A stretch of 64,000 nt of DNA from Vibrio sp. CB1-14 (GCF_040412085.2 NZ_CP115921.1:1364001-1428000); one strand, 5' to 3'. Positions 38,901 to 46,271 are shown, counted from the stretch's first letter. A program made the numbers and translations. The notes: generated from the sequence alone by a model not told the origin.

Positions 38901-39139
38901 TCAGCCGAATCCTGTCTGCTACTAATGCTTCAGATGCAGAAAAGCAACTCGACTTAGTTGAGGTTGGCACCGACCTACGTATCGATTTAAGACCAAATGA
39001 AGGTCTGATTAGGCATCATATAGTGCTCGAAAACACCATATTGAACGATTTGTATGGCGGGGATGCGGCGGGTGTTTCTGAGAGCGATATTATTCAAAAA
39101 ATGCTGGATGACCAAAATCTTATTTTGTCGTCAAACTAG
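29924..39139 (+). CDS. Giant T1SS-secreted surface adhesin (LapA/BapA-like, 3071 aa)
   Basis: This is a cell-surface/biofilm adhesin exported by the type I secretion genes downstream. Residues 1-115 look like a LapA-type retention module (VWKVFPNGTWERVAPDETLL). Residues ~140-560 are Ig-like repeats (VKDTQADITVQFEDIDG; LVNTVKPFIDID). Residues ~640-770 and ~1410-1540 are VCBS/cadherin-like domains (GNVLNNDIDLDGALIV; FTVTDGDGDTV). From ~1650 to ~2700 a ~130-aa unit recurs around DxDGSExL, near residues 1656, 1777, 1915, 2042, 2176 and 2578, probably binding Ca2+. The C-terminus has a short RTX-type GSGDDTITGG followed by a VCA0849-class secretion signal (TDIITDFNASANSDSIDLS). There is no N-terminal signal peptide, as expected. 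GGAG lies eight bases before the ATG. The transporter gene follows after 19 bp. Confidence 0.9.
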   Translation: MVPVLYVQMGDVVWKVFPNGTWERVAPDETLLEGVQVVNQPIVELGDEGTLSSEQVAAIEKALSETLNDLTSNIVSQQGQVDLSSGGSSDSAGFVVSIKATLDETIARAGFDTRPSSEPDDERNSEQASLDILSDQAKLTVDILDGGDGYENQFEVPSVVIQGTATDVRDGRIVLITVTDQDGNTIQLQSITSNQAYSVSDVDLSSLVEGPLKVDAIISDDFGNSITAQDTTIKDTLAIINVELDGFGDEFVNAAESPNAAFTGKTEFVESGQTINWVVTDELGGTVTGTASVTESGLWSISNLDVSGLSDGVLTVEASTIDIAGNPAVATDTIVKDTQADITVQFEDIDGIVNEIEISGTTLSGTVTDVEDGQSVNITISGSQGDPISLTTTVVNGGWTILDVDLSRFEDGELSVTATTADIAGNPATTTDTSLVNTVKPFIDIDTLQGFNILAFRGGTLTSLQGTTNLVEEGLPVTVVVSDGVSTLEFQSAVDANGDWLVVDIDVSSLDLSVEWTLDAKVTNAIGNSAIDDMPTIVLPESLTFSDTVIGIFGNQEKESDVRIQDAEFVFFADQSLVDELTSNGLSITVSVSDYRVIGTRSDGEVVFEASLSGDQVDVAFKQVIDQSPDLNSIQTALLIQGTQTDADGTTEVVIGHLPINIADIEPLIFDDFAFMIEGEVKSGNVLNNDIDLDGALIVSRVIIDGSEYPVSGSTPTLISLPEGELSVFANGHYNFSANRNLDNSAGRQRVSFDYVAGDQENDFGQGTATIFIDDGEAGSIESSSYQYTEPDSNQSPQTFETTFLVSPGSDNPDPNSLYFSTSTLNVLDSLGLTSGASPIPLTYQLNDAGNTVTASISGNTVFTLSLSGQVTPSDATSVTANLTITQERPLNQPNKNDLLKLPLLIGGRDTDGTELEQGEFTLIIADGSDPILTSISNVSVSEAELAFNPVVDMGLFRVELGADDLDTNMSLNPSLFFDIQDQPQVWSDGQLITYTIDATGAILTGNILDENDDKIPVFEIGFSQASAAVGGDVPYTFVLLQNIDNTSDPLEIPFIVTARDSDGDEAKLTLNVSVSDSGNATLTGSTLTVTELPQKTTITESNSDTASISITAAQDDIVDIDLAITAASLVLDSSGNAITSNGLDILWRNNGDNSYDAVDENGMVVFRVALPAEIDIPASTNQSVDIGVRLFREIDHGSVGDIDELSITLPIVVTDFDGSQTQQDSTLTILDGLDPSIETIALSVAEANLEATGEVEVIQSDTLTFVRGSDSIVSFDINVSDFGSYQSGGETIALAERDIDGWFIGSTQNTNQEVFRLRLNVDGSAEFLLFKPLDHPAGDGANLLNLQFPVVATDKDGDTSSPTMLTVEVTDDIPTSGTEQTLEITEGDSFSGNLLSATRIGVDGGSITEVRYEGVDYDFSTTDLIFINLTNENDANSIYGTLELKSDGSYTITTITNVDADPALEDRIRFTVTDGDGDTVSNFANLILDDIGGFIRVENTEVREDELAGVDIKVFVGDIDQGENVTEITISNLQGGTLYYGGVELIPDAGGSVTLTDAQIMQQPGQNYFVSALPITYLPKLNESNTTLTSNVVALSVGATIARNGIADEIVSNQTLQVSVLPVADTPEWGSSQLEYVLTEDIGRTFPLDIDALLVDTDSSESLSYQITNIPSGITIKLDGNNIVEGKSYTQKQLDQMTVTVKKNLAGEFSFDLKATATEKGSDFAQSSDKTADIDTPVVIKVSPDADTPELSVRDIRGLEDVNIDLSDAIFGSLTDTDGSESLFYDIEVQDGWSFTGTGFVQTGTNSYRVESDAIANGSALLTPKADISSVTESLFIKVSAVSVESTIDGLTPVNQEASSVEKTINITLKGVVDEPIAQDGGNGHWQYDAANRTIETAASFYEDGLVPLDFLFVTSDDDISESLNILITNIPDDIAIVDSSGQVVALTIADLDPVTGPVYQVSNADLAKLFVKPKLDFSGRITFDANVVSTEPDGDSGTFDYKVQIDLLPEVDQSDGVTVVTTGLEDRQIALDLEPRISGDSDGSETLTGYFIDPLPSDLTLLFDGSPISVPATGLDLEGLIDSTTPTLDSLLNSGRLSVQATQDLSGTFVIPVRYEVTDTSELGEITTKMISGSLTVVVDAKVEGDTRLETSSEVFISDDGRPVDVSAAVRFIEEDIDGSEYLDYILLQVPQGYDIVVNSGTNEAQQTPDGNWIIPAAGLTSDTVQDVAAFILDNVTISSNQDTPVLDIVVRARVIDGEDSRYIDGEFQIQITGHSGGGTPCDPVGPPGEIESEDDITFDEGTEVLDLGQYLDPDIASDPDNEISFFIPSDSLPDDVELEGDGVIAVFDNDGDIIGYSISQTGLSNLKITGLDEDFAGCITFDIETTETSTCNGSSLTTTQTVSIAIRPIVDDIILSTAFSRIDEDVASDLDLQLVLGDSIKLDGSQTVIGEGESSTGKETANSFTIRVSDGATLSGDPSWLTDNGDGSWTVTDVTRLPDVVLTPPTHFSGEITLTAEVNITDKTDCLAETDTQTKVVTKVIEINPIVDPASLVSADFTGDEDTYISLASLDAELIDQDGSENMSLSLSGVPEGAVVVVQVGSSFELVPNNGVDGGSFNGKPTYEWQLEASQLDNTFILPPLDFSGDIPLTLKAITQELATGDTRITESAFTLGVNPIADEIEFFNAPEKVNGDEDAVIDIPIDIVSQETNSDESIALLVTAKAVNDSSSIDDIASIRIDGKTARFIQVGDSATATIIVAASSINSIELFAGDAFGDIDLTIRADARDTATVLGSNKGDFGPIKQETIRLKITPEPDAPILDLTHDNILAEASSDAPLGLSFNLVNPAADEQGMLTIEGLPDEVELTAGQRVGDDWEVLQGEIADLAIKADDNLQNDLNFTLILKPSAELKGNTADGAVETIDVEWFIKGDQTLIGNYQRDYISSGSGDDTITGGLSADTFAFTNEDIGLLAHTDIITDFNASANSDSIDLSRILSATNASDAEKQLDLVEVGTDLRIDLRPNEGLIRHHIVLENTILNDLYGGDAAGVSESDIIQKMLDDQNLILSSN

Positions 39140-39158
39140 TAAGCAGTAAGGATGTGCA

Positions 39159-41306
39159 GTGGAAGTGTCAAAAAGGGACAATTGGCTAGAAGCGATTAAA
39201 TGGTTGTGCCAGTACCATGAGGTGCGTTGTCACCCGGTTAAAATAGTCAGTGGACTACCGTTAGATGATGGGCAGCTATCAGAGCCCCTCTTTTTAAGAG
39301 CGTTGGAAAGCACGCCACTTCTGGCGCTTGAGCTCAATGCGCGTGAAGTAGCGAAAGCAAGCACGCCATTTGTGATGATAGACAGTAAAAACGAACAGCC
39401 TTTGATCATCACCAAAGTAACGGGGCAGCGCGTCACTTTACTTGAAGTCGCTGAGGAGTTTAAACAGAAGGAAATAACCCTAGATGCACTTCGCCAATTG
39501 AGTAAAGGGATACTGTGGCAAGTAAGTGGAGATTCCACTATCGATAGCCGAGTTGAGGAGCTTAAACCTTCTACACCCACCAGTTGGCTGTGGAAAACGA
39601 TAAAGGAAGTTCGCCCTTGGTATCGTGACTTAATGTTGGCATCGTTTGTCATTAACTTGCTGGCTCTCATTGTCCCGTTATTTACCATGAATGTGTACGA
39701 TCGCGTGGTGCCTAATCAAGCAATGAGTACCCTGTGGGTGCTGGCTGCAGGAGTAATGATCGTTGTTGTGTTTGATTGGATATTAAAAGAAGCTCGAAGC
39801 TCTGTGACAGATATGGCTGGGCGCTATATCGACAATAAACTCTCAGCGACACTGTTCTCAAAAACCATCGGTATGAAGTTAGAAAATCGTCCTCAATCAA
39901 CAGGGGCGTTTGCGCGTCAGTTACAAGACTTTGATGCAGTAAAAGAGTTCTTTACTTCCGTGACGCTGGTGACCTTGGTGGATTTGCCGTTTACCTTTTT
40001 ATTCCTAGTTTTAATTGGCTGGCTTGGCGGCGCCATGATGTGGATCCCTGTTGTGGTTATGGGATTGCTCGTCGGTGTCAGTGTGCTAATGAAACGTAAT
40101 GTTGAGAGCACGCTAGAAGAGACATCGCGATTGTCTACTCAACGTCAAGCACAGTTGATTGAAACCCTAAACGCCCTACCTGAAATTAAACAAAACAATG
40201 CTCAAAGCTTGCTGCAAAAGCGCTGGGAAAGCGTTATTTCTTCCTTATCGACATGGCAAACGCGCTCGCGTACATACACCAATATAGTCACTCATTGTAT
40301 TCAATCTAGCCAGCAAGTAGTGACGGTGTCACTTATCGTATTTGGCGTCTATCAGATAGGAGCCGGAGTACTCACCATGGGTGGCTTGATTGCTATTGTG
40401 ATGTTGAGTGGTCGAGCGGGAAACGCAATTAATCAGTTATCGATGTTAGTGCTGCGCTATCAGCAGTCCAAAACTGCGTTGGTCGGTTTAAATCAAATCA
40501 TGGAATTACCGCAAGAGGCCAGTGATCAACAAGTGATCGACCGAGGGGAATTTCAAGGCAACGTCAAACTCAGCAATGTGGGCTATCTATACCCGGAAGC
40601 AACCTCAGCGGCAGTGAGTGACATTAATGTCAACATTCAAGCGGGAGAGCGCATTGGTGTGATTGGATCTGCGGGTGCTGGTAAATCAACGTTATTGTCA
40701 CTGCTTCTCAAGCAGGTCGAGCCTAGCAGCGGACAAATCTACTTCGAAGGACTTGATGCCAAATTATGGCCACATAGTGTGGTGCGCAAAGCATCCGGTT
40801 GGGTGGCGCAAAGTAGTGTACTGATGTTTGGATCGGTATTGGAAAATATTGTGTTTGGTGAGTCTAGTATTGATGAGCAGCGGCTCGGTTACGCTATTCA
40901 ATACTCGGGACTAAATGACTATTTATCACGCCTTGAAAACGGCTTAGAAACTCAAGTTGGTGAGGGCGGCCGACATTTATCGGGGGGGCAACGTCAGGCG
41001 GTGGCACTAGCAAGAGCGCTCTACCGTCAACCTAAGTTTCTTGTTCTTGATGAGCCGACCAGCGCACTAGATAATCAAGCTGAACGACGCTTCTACCAAG
41101 CATTAGCACGTATGCCACGTAGCATGACCATAGTAATGAGTTCACATCGTCAGTCGCTCTTGTCGTTGTGCGACAGAGTTTTAGTGCTTGAGAAAGGCAA
41201 ACTCGTCATGGACGGTCCACCAAAGTCTATTCTGGAAACACCAAGTAAGCAAAAACACAAAGTGAAGAACATCGCTATCGTCAAAGGAGGTAACGATGAG
41301 CACTAG
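39159..41306 (+). CDS. Type I secretion ABC transporter (LapB-like)
   Basis: A 715-aa fused permease-ATPase that exports the adhesin. The N-terminal ~125 residues are a C39-peptidase-like domain lacking the catalytic Cys context, so it probably binds rather than cleaves substrate, as in LapB/HlyB. A six-helix membrane domain spans about 155-430 (FVINLLALIVPLFTMNVYDRVVP). The ATPase has Walker A GSAGAGKST, signature LSGGQRQA and Walker B FLVLDEPTSALD. The start is GTG with AAGGA six bases upstream; no ATG fits the domain start. It overlaps the next gene by 11 bp. Partners are the HlyD-type protein and TolC-like channel just downstream. Confidence 0.9.
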   Translation: MEVSKRDNWLEAIKWLCQYHEVRCHPVKIVSGLPLDDGQLSEPLFLRALESTPLLALELNAREVAKASTPFVMIDSKNEQPLIITKVTGQRVTLLEVAEEFKQKEITLDALRQLSKGILWQVSGDSTIDSRVEELKPSTPTSWLWKTIKEVRPWYRDLMLASFVINLLALIVPLFTMNVYDRVVPNQAMSTLWVLAAGVMIVVVFDWILKEARSSVTDMAGRYIDNKLSATLFSKTIGMKLENRPQSTGAFARQLQDFDAVKEFFTSVTLVTLVDLPFTFLFLVLIGWLGGAMMWIPVVVMGLLVGVSVLMKRNVESTLEETSRLSTQRQAQLIETLNALPEIKQNNAQSLLQKRWESVISSLSTWQTRSRTYTNIVTHCIQSSQQVVTVSLIVFGVYQIGAGVLTMGGLIAIVMLSGRAGNAINQLSMLVLRYQQSKTALVGLNQIMELPQEASDQQVIDRGEFQGNVKLSNVGYLYPEATSAAVSDINVNIQAGERIGVIGSAGAGKSTLLSLLLKQVEPSSGQIYFEGLDAKLWPHSVVRKASGWVAQSSVLMFGSVLENIVFGESSIDEQRLGYAIQYSGLNDYLSRLENGLETQVGEGGRHLSGGQRQAVALARALYRQPKFLVLDEPTSALDNQAERRFYQALARMPRSMTIVMSSHRQSLLSLCDRVLVLEKGKLVMDGPPKSILETPSKQKHKVKNIAIVKGGNDEH

Positions 41307-42621
41307 TCATATCGAGTGGAGCAACACCCAGTTAGCGTACCGTTCACGCAGGCTTATTTGGATTATCGCCAGTTTATTTGTCAGTGCTTTGCTTTGGGCA
41401 TCTTGGGCGACGCTTGAAGAAGTCGTCGTGGGAGAGGGCACTGTGGTGCCAAGCCAGTCGGTACAATCGATACAAAGTTTGGAAGGTGGGATTGTAAAAA
41501 ACATACTGGTGCGTCAAGGGGACAGTGTTAAGGCTGGGCAAAGCTTAGCAGTATTGGATGACACTCGTTTTCGCGCTTCCTATCAAGAGACAGGCAAGCA
41601 ATTTGATAGCCTGACTGCTCAGCGGTTGAGATTGGAAGCGGAGCTGGCGAGCGTCAAAGTAACCAGTAGCAACAACTGGCAAACACAAGTTCAAATTGAG
41701 CCTCGTTCAATCATCGGTGCAGATAACCCCAGCCCAGCTTTGTTTAATGCTCAAGCTAACTATCTGGAGAGATTGAGTCAGTTATCATCCGAACTTGAAG
41801 AATCAAAACTACGAATCGAGCAACAAGCCCAAGCCGTCAGTGATACTCAAACCTCTATTCGAACCTTACAAAGCAGTCTCGCTATTGTGGAAAAAGAGCG
41901 CGATTTGCTGCGCGTAGTAGTGGAAAGCGGTGCAGTAGCGGAAGTTGAGTTATTGAAACTAAATCGAGATGTCATTCGTCTTGAGGGCGATTTATCGAGT
42001 GCTCGTGTCACCGAGCAAAAGCAACGAGCGGCCTATTCTGAGGCGATTGCGGATCACCGTGGGATTGCTCTGGACTTTCGAACTAAAGCGCAAGGCCAAT
42101 TAAATGAAATATCCGCCACACTTGCCCAACTGAATGAGAGCCGCCAGGCAATCGCTGATCAATTGAGGCGTACCGATGTCGTTGCTCCAGTAGATGGTAC
42201 TGTGAAAGAAGTGTTTGTTCGCACCATAGGTGGCGTCGTTCGTCCAGGTGAACCCATTATGGAATTGGTGCCAGAAAACTCGGCACTCATCATTGAAGCT
42301 AAGATCGCGCCCCAAGATATTGCTTTTATTTCAGTAGGTTTAGAGGCAATGGTGAAGTTTTCGGCCTATGATTTTGTTATCTACGGCGGACAAAAAGGCA
42401 AAGTGACCTATGTGAGTGCTGATGCATTGCAAACTGAAGACGGGACGGCCTACTACCGAGCGCACATAGAATTGAATAATCAACAAGATCAAGAGGCGAA
42501 CTTTTCTGTAATACCGGGTATGCAAGCCGCAGTGGACATTCTTACTGGCGAAAAAACGGTGTTGCAATATTGGCTTAAGCCAATCTTAAGAGCAAAAGAG
42601 AATTCATTGAGAGAAAGATAA
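41296..42621 (+). CDS. T1SS membrane-fusion protein, HlyD family (LapC-like)
   Basis: A 441-aa periplasmic adaptor bridging the ABC transporter and the outer-membrane channel. A short cytoplasmic N-terminus and one membrane helix (about 20-40) are followed by a lipoyl half-motif (LEGGIVKNILVRQGDSVKAG), a long coiled-coil hairpin (about 95-275), the second half-motif (VVAPVDGTVKEVFVRTIGGV) and a beta-barrel C-terminal domain. GGAGG five bases before the ATG lies inside the end of the transporter gene. The 11-bp overlap implies translational coupling. Confidence 0.92.
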   Translation: MSTSHIEWSNTQLAYRSRRLIWIIASLFVSALLWASWATLEEVVVGEGTVVPSQSVQSIQSLEGGIVKNILVRQGDSVKAGQSLAVLDDTRFRASYQETGKQFDSLTAQRLRLEAELASVKVTSSNNWQTQVQIEPRSIIGADNPSPALFNAQANYLERLSQLSSELEESKLRIEQQAQAVSDTQTSIRTLQSSLAIVEKERDLLRVVVESGAVAEVELLKLNRDVIRLEGDLSSARVTEQKQRAAYSEAIADHRGIALDFRTKAQGQLNEISATLAQLNESRQAIADQLRRTDVVAPVDGTVKEVFVRTIGGVVRPGEPIMELVPENSALIIEAKIAPQDIAFISVGLEAMVKFSAYDFVIYGGQKGKVTYVSADALQTEDGTAYYRAHIELNNQQDQEANFSVIPGMQAAVDILTGEKTVLQYWLKPILRAKENSLRER

Positions 42622-42639
42622 TAACCATAAGGAAAGCGT

Positions 42640-43971
42640 ATGCGTGTGACAAAACTCGTGCTATCGAGTTGCCTTGCTATCACCCCTCTAGCGTTGACTC
42701 CGGCTGCGAGCGCTATTTCTCTGGAACAGTCTGTAGCGTTTGCGATTGATTACAGTCCAGAAGTTTTAGCGCAATATTCTCGATATCAATCCGTTATCAG
42801 AGATGGTGATGCTGCTGGTGGTGACCGATTACCACAAGTGAATTTGTATGCCGCAGCGGGTGTAGAGGAAACCCGATATAACAACGGTAACTTCATAGAC
42901 CCAGACGATAGACGACTTAATCGAACAGAGATGGGTGTGCGTGTTTCTCAGCTTTTGTTTGATGGGTTTGGTACTAGCGCCAATGTTAAGCGTTTGGGCT
43001 ATGAAGCTGAAGCAGAGCGCTTGACGTTGATATCCCGCGCTGAAAACGTCTCCCTGGATGTCACCAGAACGTATCTTGAGCTTTTAGAGGCTGAAACTCT
43101 GTTGCAATTAGCTAACCGCAACGTGCTTGAGCATCAAGAAATCTATAAAGATGTACTCGACAAAAAAGGCCAAGGACTAGCGAGTAATTCGGACTTAGCC
43201 CAGATTTCCGCTCGAGTGGCAACAGCGCAATCGTCACAAATTGCGGCACAAAATAACCTGTTTGACCTCAAAACCCAATTTCTACGCCAAGTTGGCAAGC
43301 CCGGCAGTGACCTAGTCCTTCCCAAATTTGATAGCGCACTACTTCCCAGCACTTTAGATGTTGCTATTCAACAAGCGGTCGACAACCACCCGGAGATTAA
43401 AGCGGCCATGATAGACATGGACGCCGCGAGGCAAGAAATACGACGCGAAAAAGGGGACTATTTCCCAGAGGTTAAAATTGAGTTGCATGCCAACAAAAAT
43501 CGCAACGTGGGTAATGTCATCGGGCCGGATGAAGACATGCGCGCCATGCTGACCTTAGATTATGACCTATTCAACGGCTTTTCGACCGATGCTAGAGTTG
43601 AATCTTCCGCATGGCGATTGGAAGAGGCGCGAGCCATACGTGTAAGAACTGAGCGTGAAGTGCGCGAAGGCACAGAACTCGCTTGGAATGCCTATTCGAT
43701 GCTAGAGCAGCAAATAAGACTTTTGGAGCAAAATGTGGACGCGGCAAAAATAGCCGAGCTCGGCTATATACAGCAGTTCAATGTCGGGCGTCGCAGCTTA
43801 CTTGATGTACTTGATGCCAAGGTGGAAGTGTTTCTTGCGAGACAAAACTACGTGAGAAGTAAATACGATAGGACCTTTGCAGCTTATCGATTGCTTAATG
43901 CGATGGGAGTGTTGACGTACGCGTTGCGCGTCGAGCATCCAGAAGAGTGGCAGAAAGAGGGGGAGTCATAA
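42640..43971 (+). CDS. TolC-family outer-membrane channel (LapE/AggA-like)
   Basis: A 443-aa outer-membrane efflux protein forming the exit duct of the adhesin secretion system. The signal peptide ends near residue 25 (ASA). Two OEP repeats follow, with the typical phrases GVRVSQLLFDGFGTSANV, DVTRTYLELLEAETLL, LTLDYDLFNGFSTDARV and QFNVGRRSLLDVLDAKVE. AAGGAAA precedes the ATG by five bases. Its stop overlaps the start of the OmpA-family gene (TAATG), so all components appear to be made from one message. Confidence 0.92.
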   Translation: MRVTKLVLSSCLAITPLALTPAASAISLEQSVAFAIDYSPEVLAQYSRYQSVIRDGDAAGGDRLPQVNLYAAAGVEETRYNNGNFIDPDDRRLNRTEMGVRVSQLLFDGFGTSANVKRLGYEAEAERLTLISRAENVSLDVTRTYLELLEAETLLQLANRNVLEHQEIYKDVLDKKGQGLASNSDLAQISARVATAQSSQIAAQNNLFDLKTQFLRQVGKPGSDLVLPKFDSALLPSTLDVAIQQAVDNHPEIKAAMIDMDAARQEIRREKGDYFPEVKIELHANKNRNVGNVIGPDEDMRAMLTLDYDLFNGFSTDARVESSAWRLEEARAIRVRTEREVREGTELAWNAYSMLEQQIRLLEQNVDAAKIAELGYIQQFNVGRRSLLDVLDAKVEVFLARQNYVRSKYDRTFAAYRLLNAMGVLTYALRVEHPEEWQKEGES

Positions 43972-44609
43972 TGAAGCTAACAGTGAAGACTTTGTCTTTC
44001 GTGCTAACGCTGTGTTTGCCCTTATCCCTGCTCATCGGTTGTGCTGAAACGCCAAACACACAAACCACTCGTCATCAGATTGATGATTTACGCGATCAAG
44101 ACAGTGATGGCATCATCAATCAGCGTGATCGCTGCTTGGATACTCCAACTGGTGTTGTTGTCGATAATGAAGGCTGTGCAGAATGGCAGTTTTCAGAGAA
44201 GCCTGTTGTGGTTACGGTCAACTTTGATTACGACAAATCGCTGATACGTCCCGATCAAGAGCCAAAGGTATCTGAACTCTCAAATATGCTCAAACAAACT
44301 CCACAAGCTAGTGTGGTGTTAATTGGAGATACCAGTTCCGAAGGCACTAACGATTATAACCGCGCCTTAGCTAAGCGCAGAACGGCAGCGATTAAAGAAG
44401 CGCTGGAGCAGAAAGGCATTGATAGCACACGAGTCTCAGAGCAGGAGTTTACCGAGGTGACGTTTTACACCGAAAAGCTCAAGCAACGTAAACGCCGAAC
44501 CATTGCAGTGTTCTATCATCCTGAAATGTCAGCCACTCAGCAGTGGGATATTTTTACTTCAGAGAAAAGTTTGACCAGTTCAAGTAGTGTGGAGGCGCCT
44601 CGTGACTAA
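43971..44609 (+). CDS. OmpA-family lipoprotein with thrombospondin type-3 repeat
   Basis: A 212-aa outer-membrane lipoprotein. The chosen ATG overlaps the channel gene stop and has GGGGGAG seven bases upstream. The signal ends in the lipobox LLIGC. Next is an acidic calcium-binding TSP3-type loop (DLRDQDSDGIINQRDRC) and then an OmpA_C peptidoglycan-binding domain (VNFDYDKSLIRPDQEPKV, AKRRTAAIKEAL). OmpA-like genes occur at the same position in LapA/BpfA-type operons, presumably anchoring the secretion or adhesin complex to the cell wall. Its end overlaps the next gene by 8 bp. Confidence 0.88.
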   Translation: MKLTVKTLSFVLTLCLPLSLLIGCAETPNTQTTRHQIDDLRDQDSDGIINQRDRCLDTPTGVVVDNEGCAEWQFSEKPVVVTVNFDYDKSLIRPDQEPKVSELSNMLKQTPQASVVLIGDTSSEGTNDYNRALAKRRTAAIKEALEQKGIDSTRVSEQEFTEVTFYTEKLKQRKRRTIAVFYHPEMSATQQWDIFTSEKSLTSSSSVEAPRD

Positions 44610-45531
44610 GACTTTTAAAGCGCTCAGCGCAACAGCACTCTCTTGTGGGATGATGGCCTCGCCATTGCTATCAGCAGAGACATTAGATGCGCAGCATTCT
44701 AAAGTGGCCGTTGAACCCAATCTCGTACCGCTTATGGAAGCCTTGATACAAGCTAGGAAACTTGATATTGATGTCCAGGCCAGTGAAGATATCGCGACAA
44801 GTTTAACCAAAGATAATCTGCTACTCGGTATCAGTTCACGTAAATGGCAAGATGATGAAGTGGCAAAGTTTACCCATTTGAGAGGTTACAAACCTACCGA
44901 GCTTTTTTTTACCGCTGACGTTATCGCCATTATTGCCAATCAAGACAATCCGGCCAAAGCCGTAACCCTTGCTGAGCTCAAGGACGTTTTTGGTTGCAAC
45001 CAGCAGCTTAACGTCACTCGCTGGCGTGATAGTCAAGGTACAGAGCTTGGCGCCATGGTTCCATTAGCTATCGACAATCAACTAAAGGGGCATGGTACGT
45101 TTGCCAAGTGGGTTGCGTGCGACAATGCTGAGTTTTCGACGACTAATTTTGTTATCGACAAGCCTGCATTGCTAAGTGAAATCTCGGCGCAGTCAGATGC
45201 GATTGGTTACTCGGTTTACACCGACGATCTTAACGATCAAAACTTGCTAAATGTCATCAATAACTTTGGTGAGTCGTACGATGTGAATAAAGAAACCATT
45301 TTGTCGGGACGCTATCCACTGGCGAGTGTTTACTACATGTACCTTGACTTGCCACCGAACCGAGAACATTTTAATCAGCAGGAAGAATACTTTATCAGTC
45401 TGACGCTGTCTGATGAGCCAAAGCCAACATTAAACCAATTTGGCTTTATCAGCTTGCCGCCAGAGGCAATACAGCGCAATAAAGTTCGTCTGCGTTTAAC
45501 AGAGCCGATGATTGAAGGCGGTTACAAATAA
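44602..45531 (+). CDS. PstS-like periplasmic binding protein in the adhesin operon
   Basis: A 309-aa protein with a signal peptide (ending LSA-ET) and the fold features of phosphate-type binding proteins (PBP_like_2): LLLGISSRKW, VIAIIANQDNPAKAVTLAEL with KDVFG, a degenerate GTELGAM loop, DAIGYSVYTDD, GRYPLASVYYMYL and GFISLPP. The classical phosphate-binding Ser/Thr-Gly-Ser pocket is not obvious, so phosphate binding is uncertain. Start GTG at 44602 with GGAGG six bases upstream; it overlaps the OmpA gene. No transporter genes accompany it, so a sensor or accessory role in adhesin export is more likely than uptake. In related operons this position holds the LapG/LapD-type control genes. Confidence 0.8.
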   Translation: MTKTFKALSATALSCGMMASPLLSAETLDAQHSKVAVEPNLVPLMEALIQARKLDIDVQASEDIATSLTKDNLLLGISSRKWQDDEVAKFTHLRGYKPTELFFTADVIAIIANQDNPAKAVTLAELKDVFGCNQQLNVTRWRDSQGTELGAMVPLAIDNQLKGHGTFAKWVACDNAEFSTTNFVIDKPALLSEISAQSDAIGYSVYTDDLNDQNLLNVINNFGESYDVNKETILSGRYPLASVYYMYLDLPPNREHFNQQEEYFISLTLSDEPKPTLNQFGFISLPPEAIQRNKVRLRLTEPMIEGGYK

Positions 45532-45568
45532 TCAATCTGGTTATATTTATCACCGCAGTAAGACTAAG

Positions 45569-45605
45569 ACAGCTTCTTGGATTCTCTCTTCAAGAGGCTG
45601 TTTTT
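45569..45605. terminator. Terminator at the end of the adhesin operon, overlapping the tetR 3' end
   Basis: ACAGCTTCTTG (45569-45579) pairs with CAAGAGGCTGT (45591-45601) with one G-T wobble, then T5. It ends the adhesin operon on plus. Its right arm overlaps the last codons of the convergent tetR-type gene. Confidence 0.75.
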
Positions 45606-46186
45606 GCGTTTAGCCTTCGCAGATAATCACAAAGAACTCTGGTGGCTACATCAATCTCTTTATGGCGTTTAGCCTTTCCAAGTACGCGCATCCCTTGCAT
45701 TTGACAGATAACAAATTGTCCTATTGCTGTCACATCTTGCTCATCGCTGATTTCAAGGCGCTGCTGAGCGTGGGATAGCGAAGAAACGATAGCTTGCTCT
45801 AAGGTATCGAACAGCATGTTGCTTCGCTTCAATACCTCATCATTTTCACCAGCATGTTCAACGACAGCATTCTGAATAAAACAGCCACAGCTGTCTTGCT
45901 TTTGTTTGTCGGCAAATGCGCTGAGAAACTGACAGAGGGTGTCAATTCCAGAGTTTGAGCTTCGAAGCGGTTCAAGCTTGGGAAAAGACACCGAGGTTAA
46001 GTAGTTATCAAGCGCTTGGTAATAAAGCGCCTCTTTGTCACCAAAGCTGTTGTAAAGACTAAAGCGGTTGATAGCAAGAGTGTCAGTCAAATCGCTAATA
46101 GACGTATTGGCATAGCCCTTACTCCAAAACAGCATCATTGCTTGTTCTAGCTTTTCTTGCTTACAAAAATTGGCTTTTCTTGCCAT
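45590..46186 (-). CDS. TetR/AcrR family transcriptional regulator
   Basis: A 198-aa repressor-type protein. The chosen ATG (46186, with GAGGG four bases upstream) gives MARKANFCKQEKLEQAMMLF and a helix-turn-helix at about residues 25-47 (GYANTSISDLTDTLAINRFSLYNSFGDKE split over the recognition helix). A longer frame from 46258 has no ribosome site and would cover an operator-like repeat. The C-terminal ligand domain has two Cys close together (SCGCF), which might sense electrophiles or oxidants. Divergent from a glutathione S-transferase gene across two symmetrical sites, so it probably represses that gene and itself. Confidence 0.85.
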   Translation of the reverse strand: MARKANFCKQEKLEQAMMLFWSKGYANTSISDLTDTLAINRFSLYNSFGDKEALYYQALDNYLTSVSFPKLEPLRSSNSGIDTLCQFLSAFADKQKQDSCGCFIQNAVVEHAGENDEVLKRSNMLFDTLEQAIVSSLSHAQQRLEISDEQDVTAIGQFVICQMQGMRVLGKAKRHKEIDVATRVLCDYLRRLNAKTAS

Positions 46187-46271
46187 ACGTCCCTCTAAGA
46201 TAAAAACCGCATCAAACTGCACCTTCTGGTCATTGTACAAGTACTTGCCATTATCCACTAATTAATTCTTG

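Noticed and set aside
30607..38970. Many Ser/Thr/Val-rich minus-strand frames across the adhesin gene (for example 30607-31008 and 37897-38367)
   Set aside because: They mirror the repetitive, acidic coding of the adhesin on plus, lack ribosome sites and show no domain.
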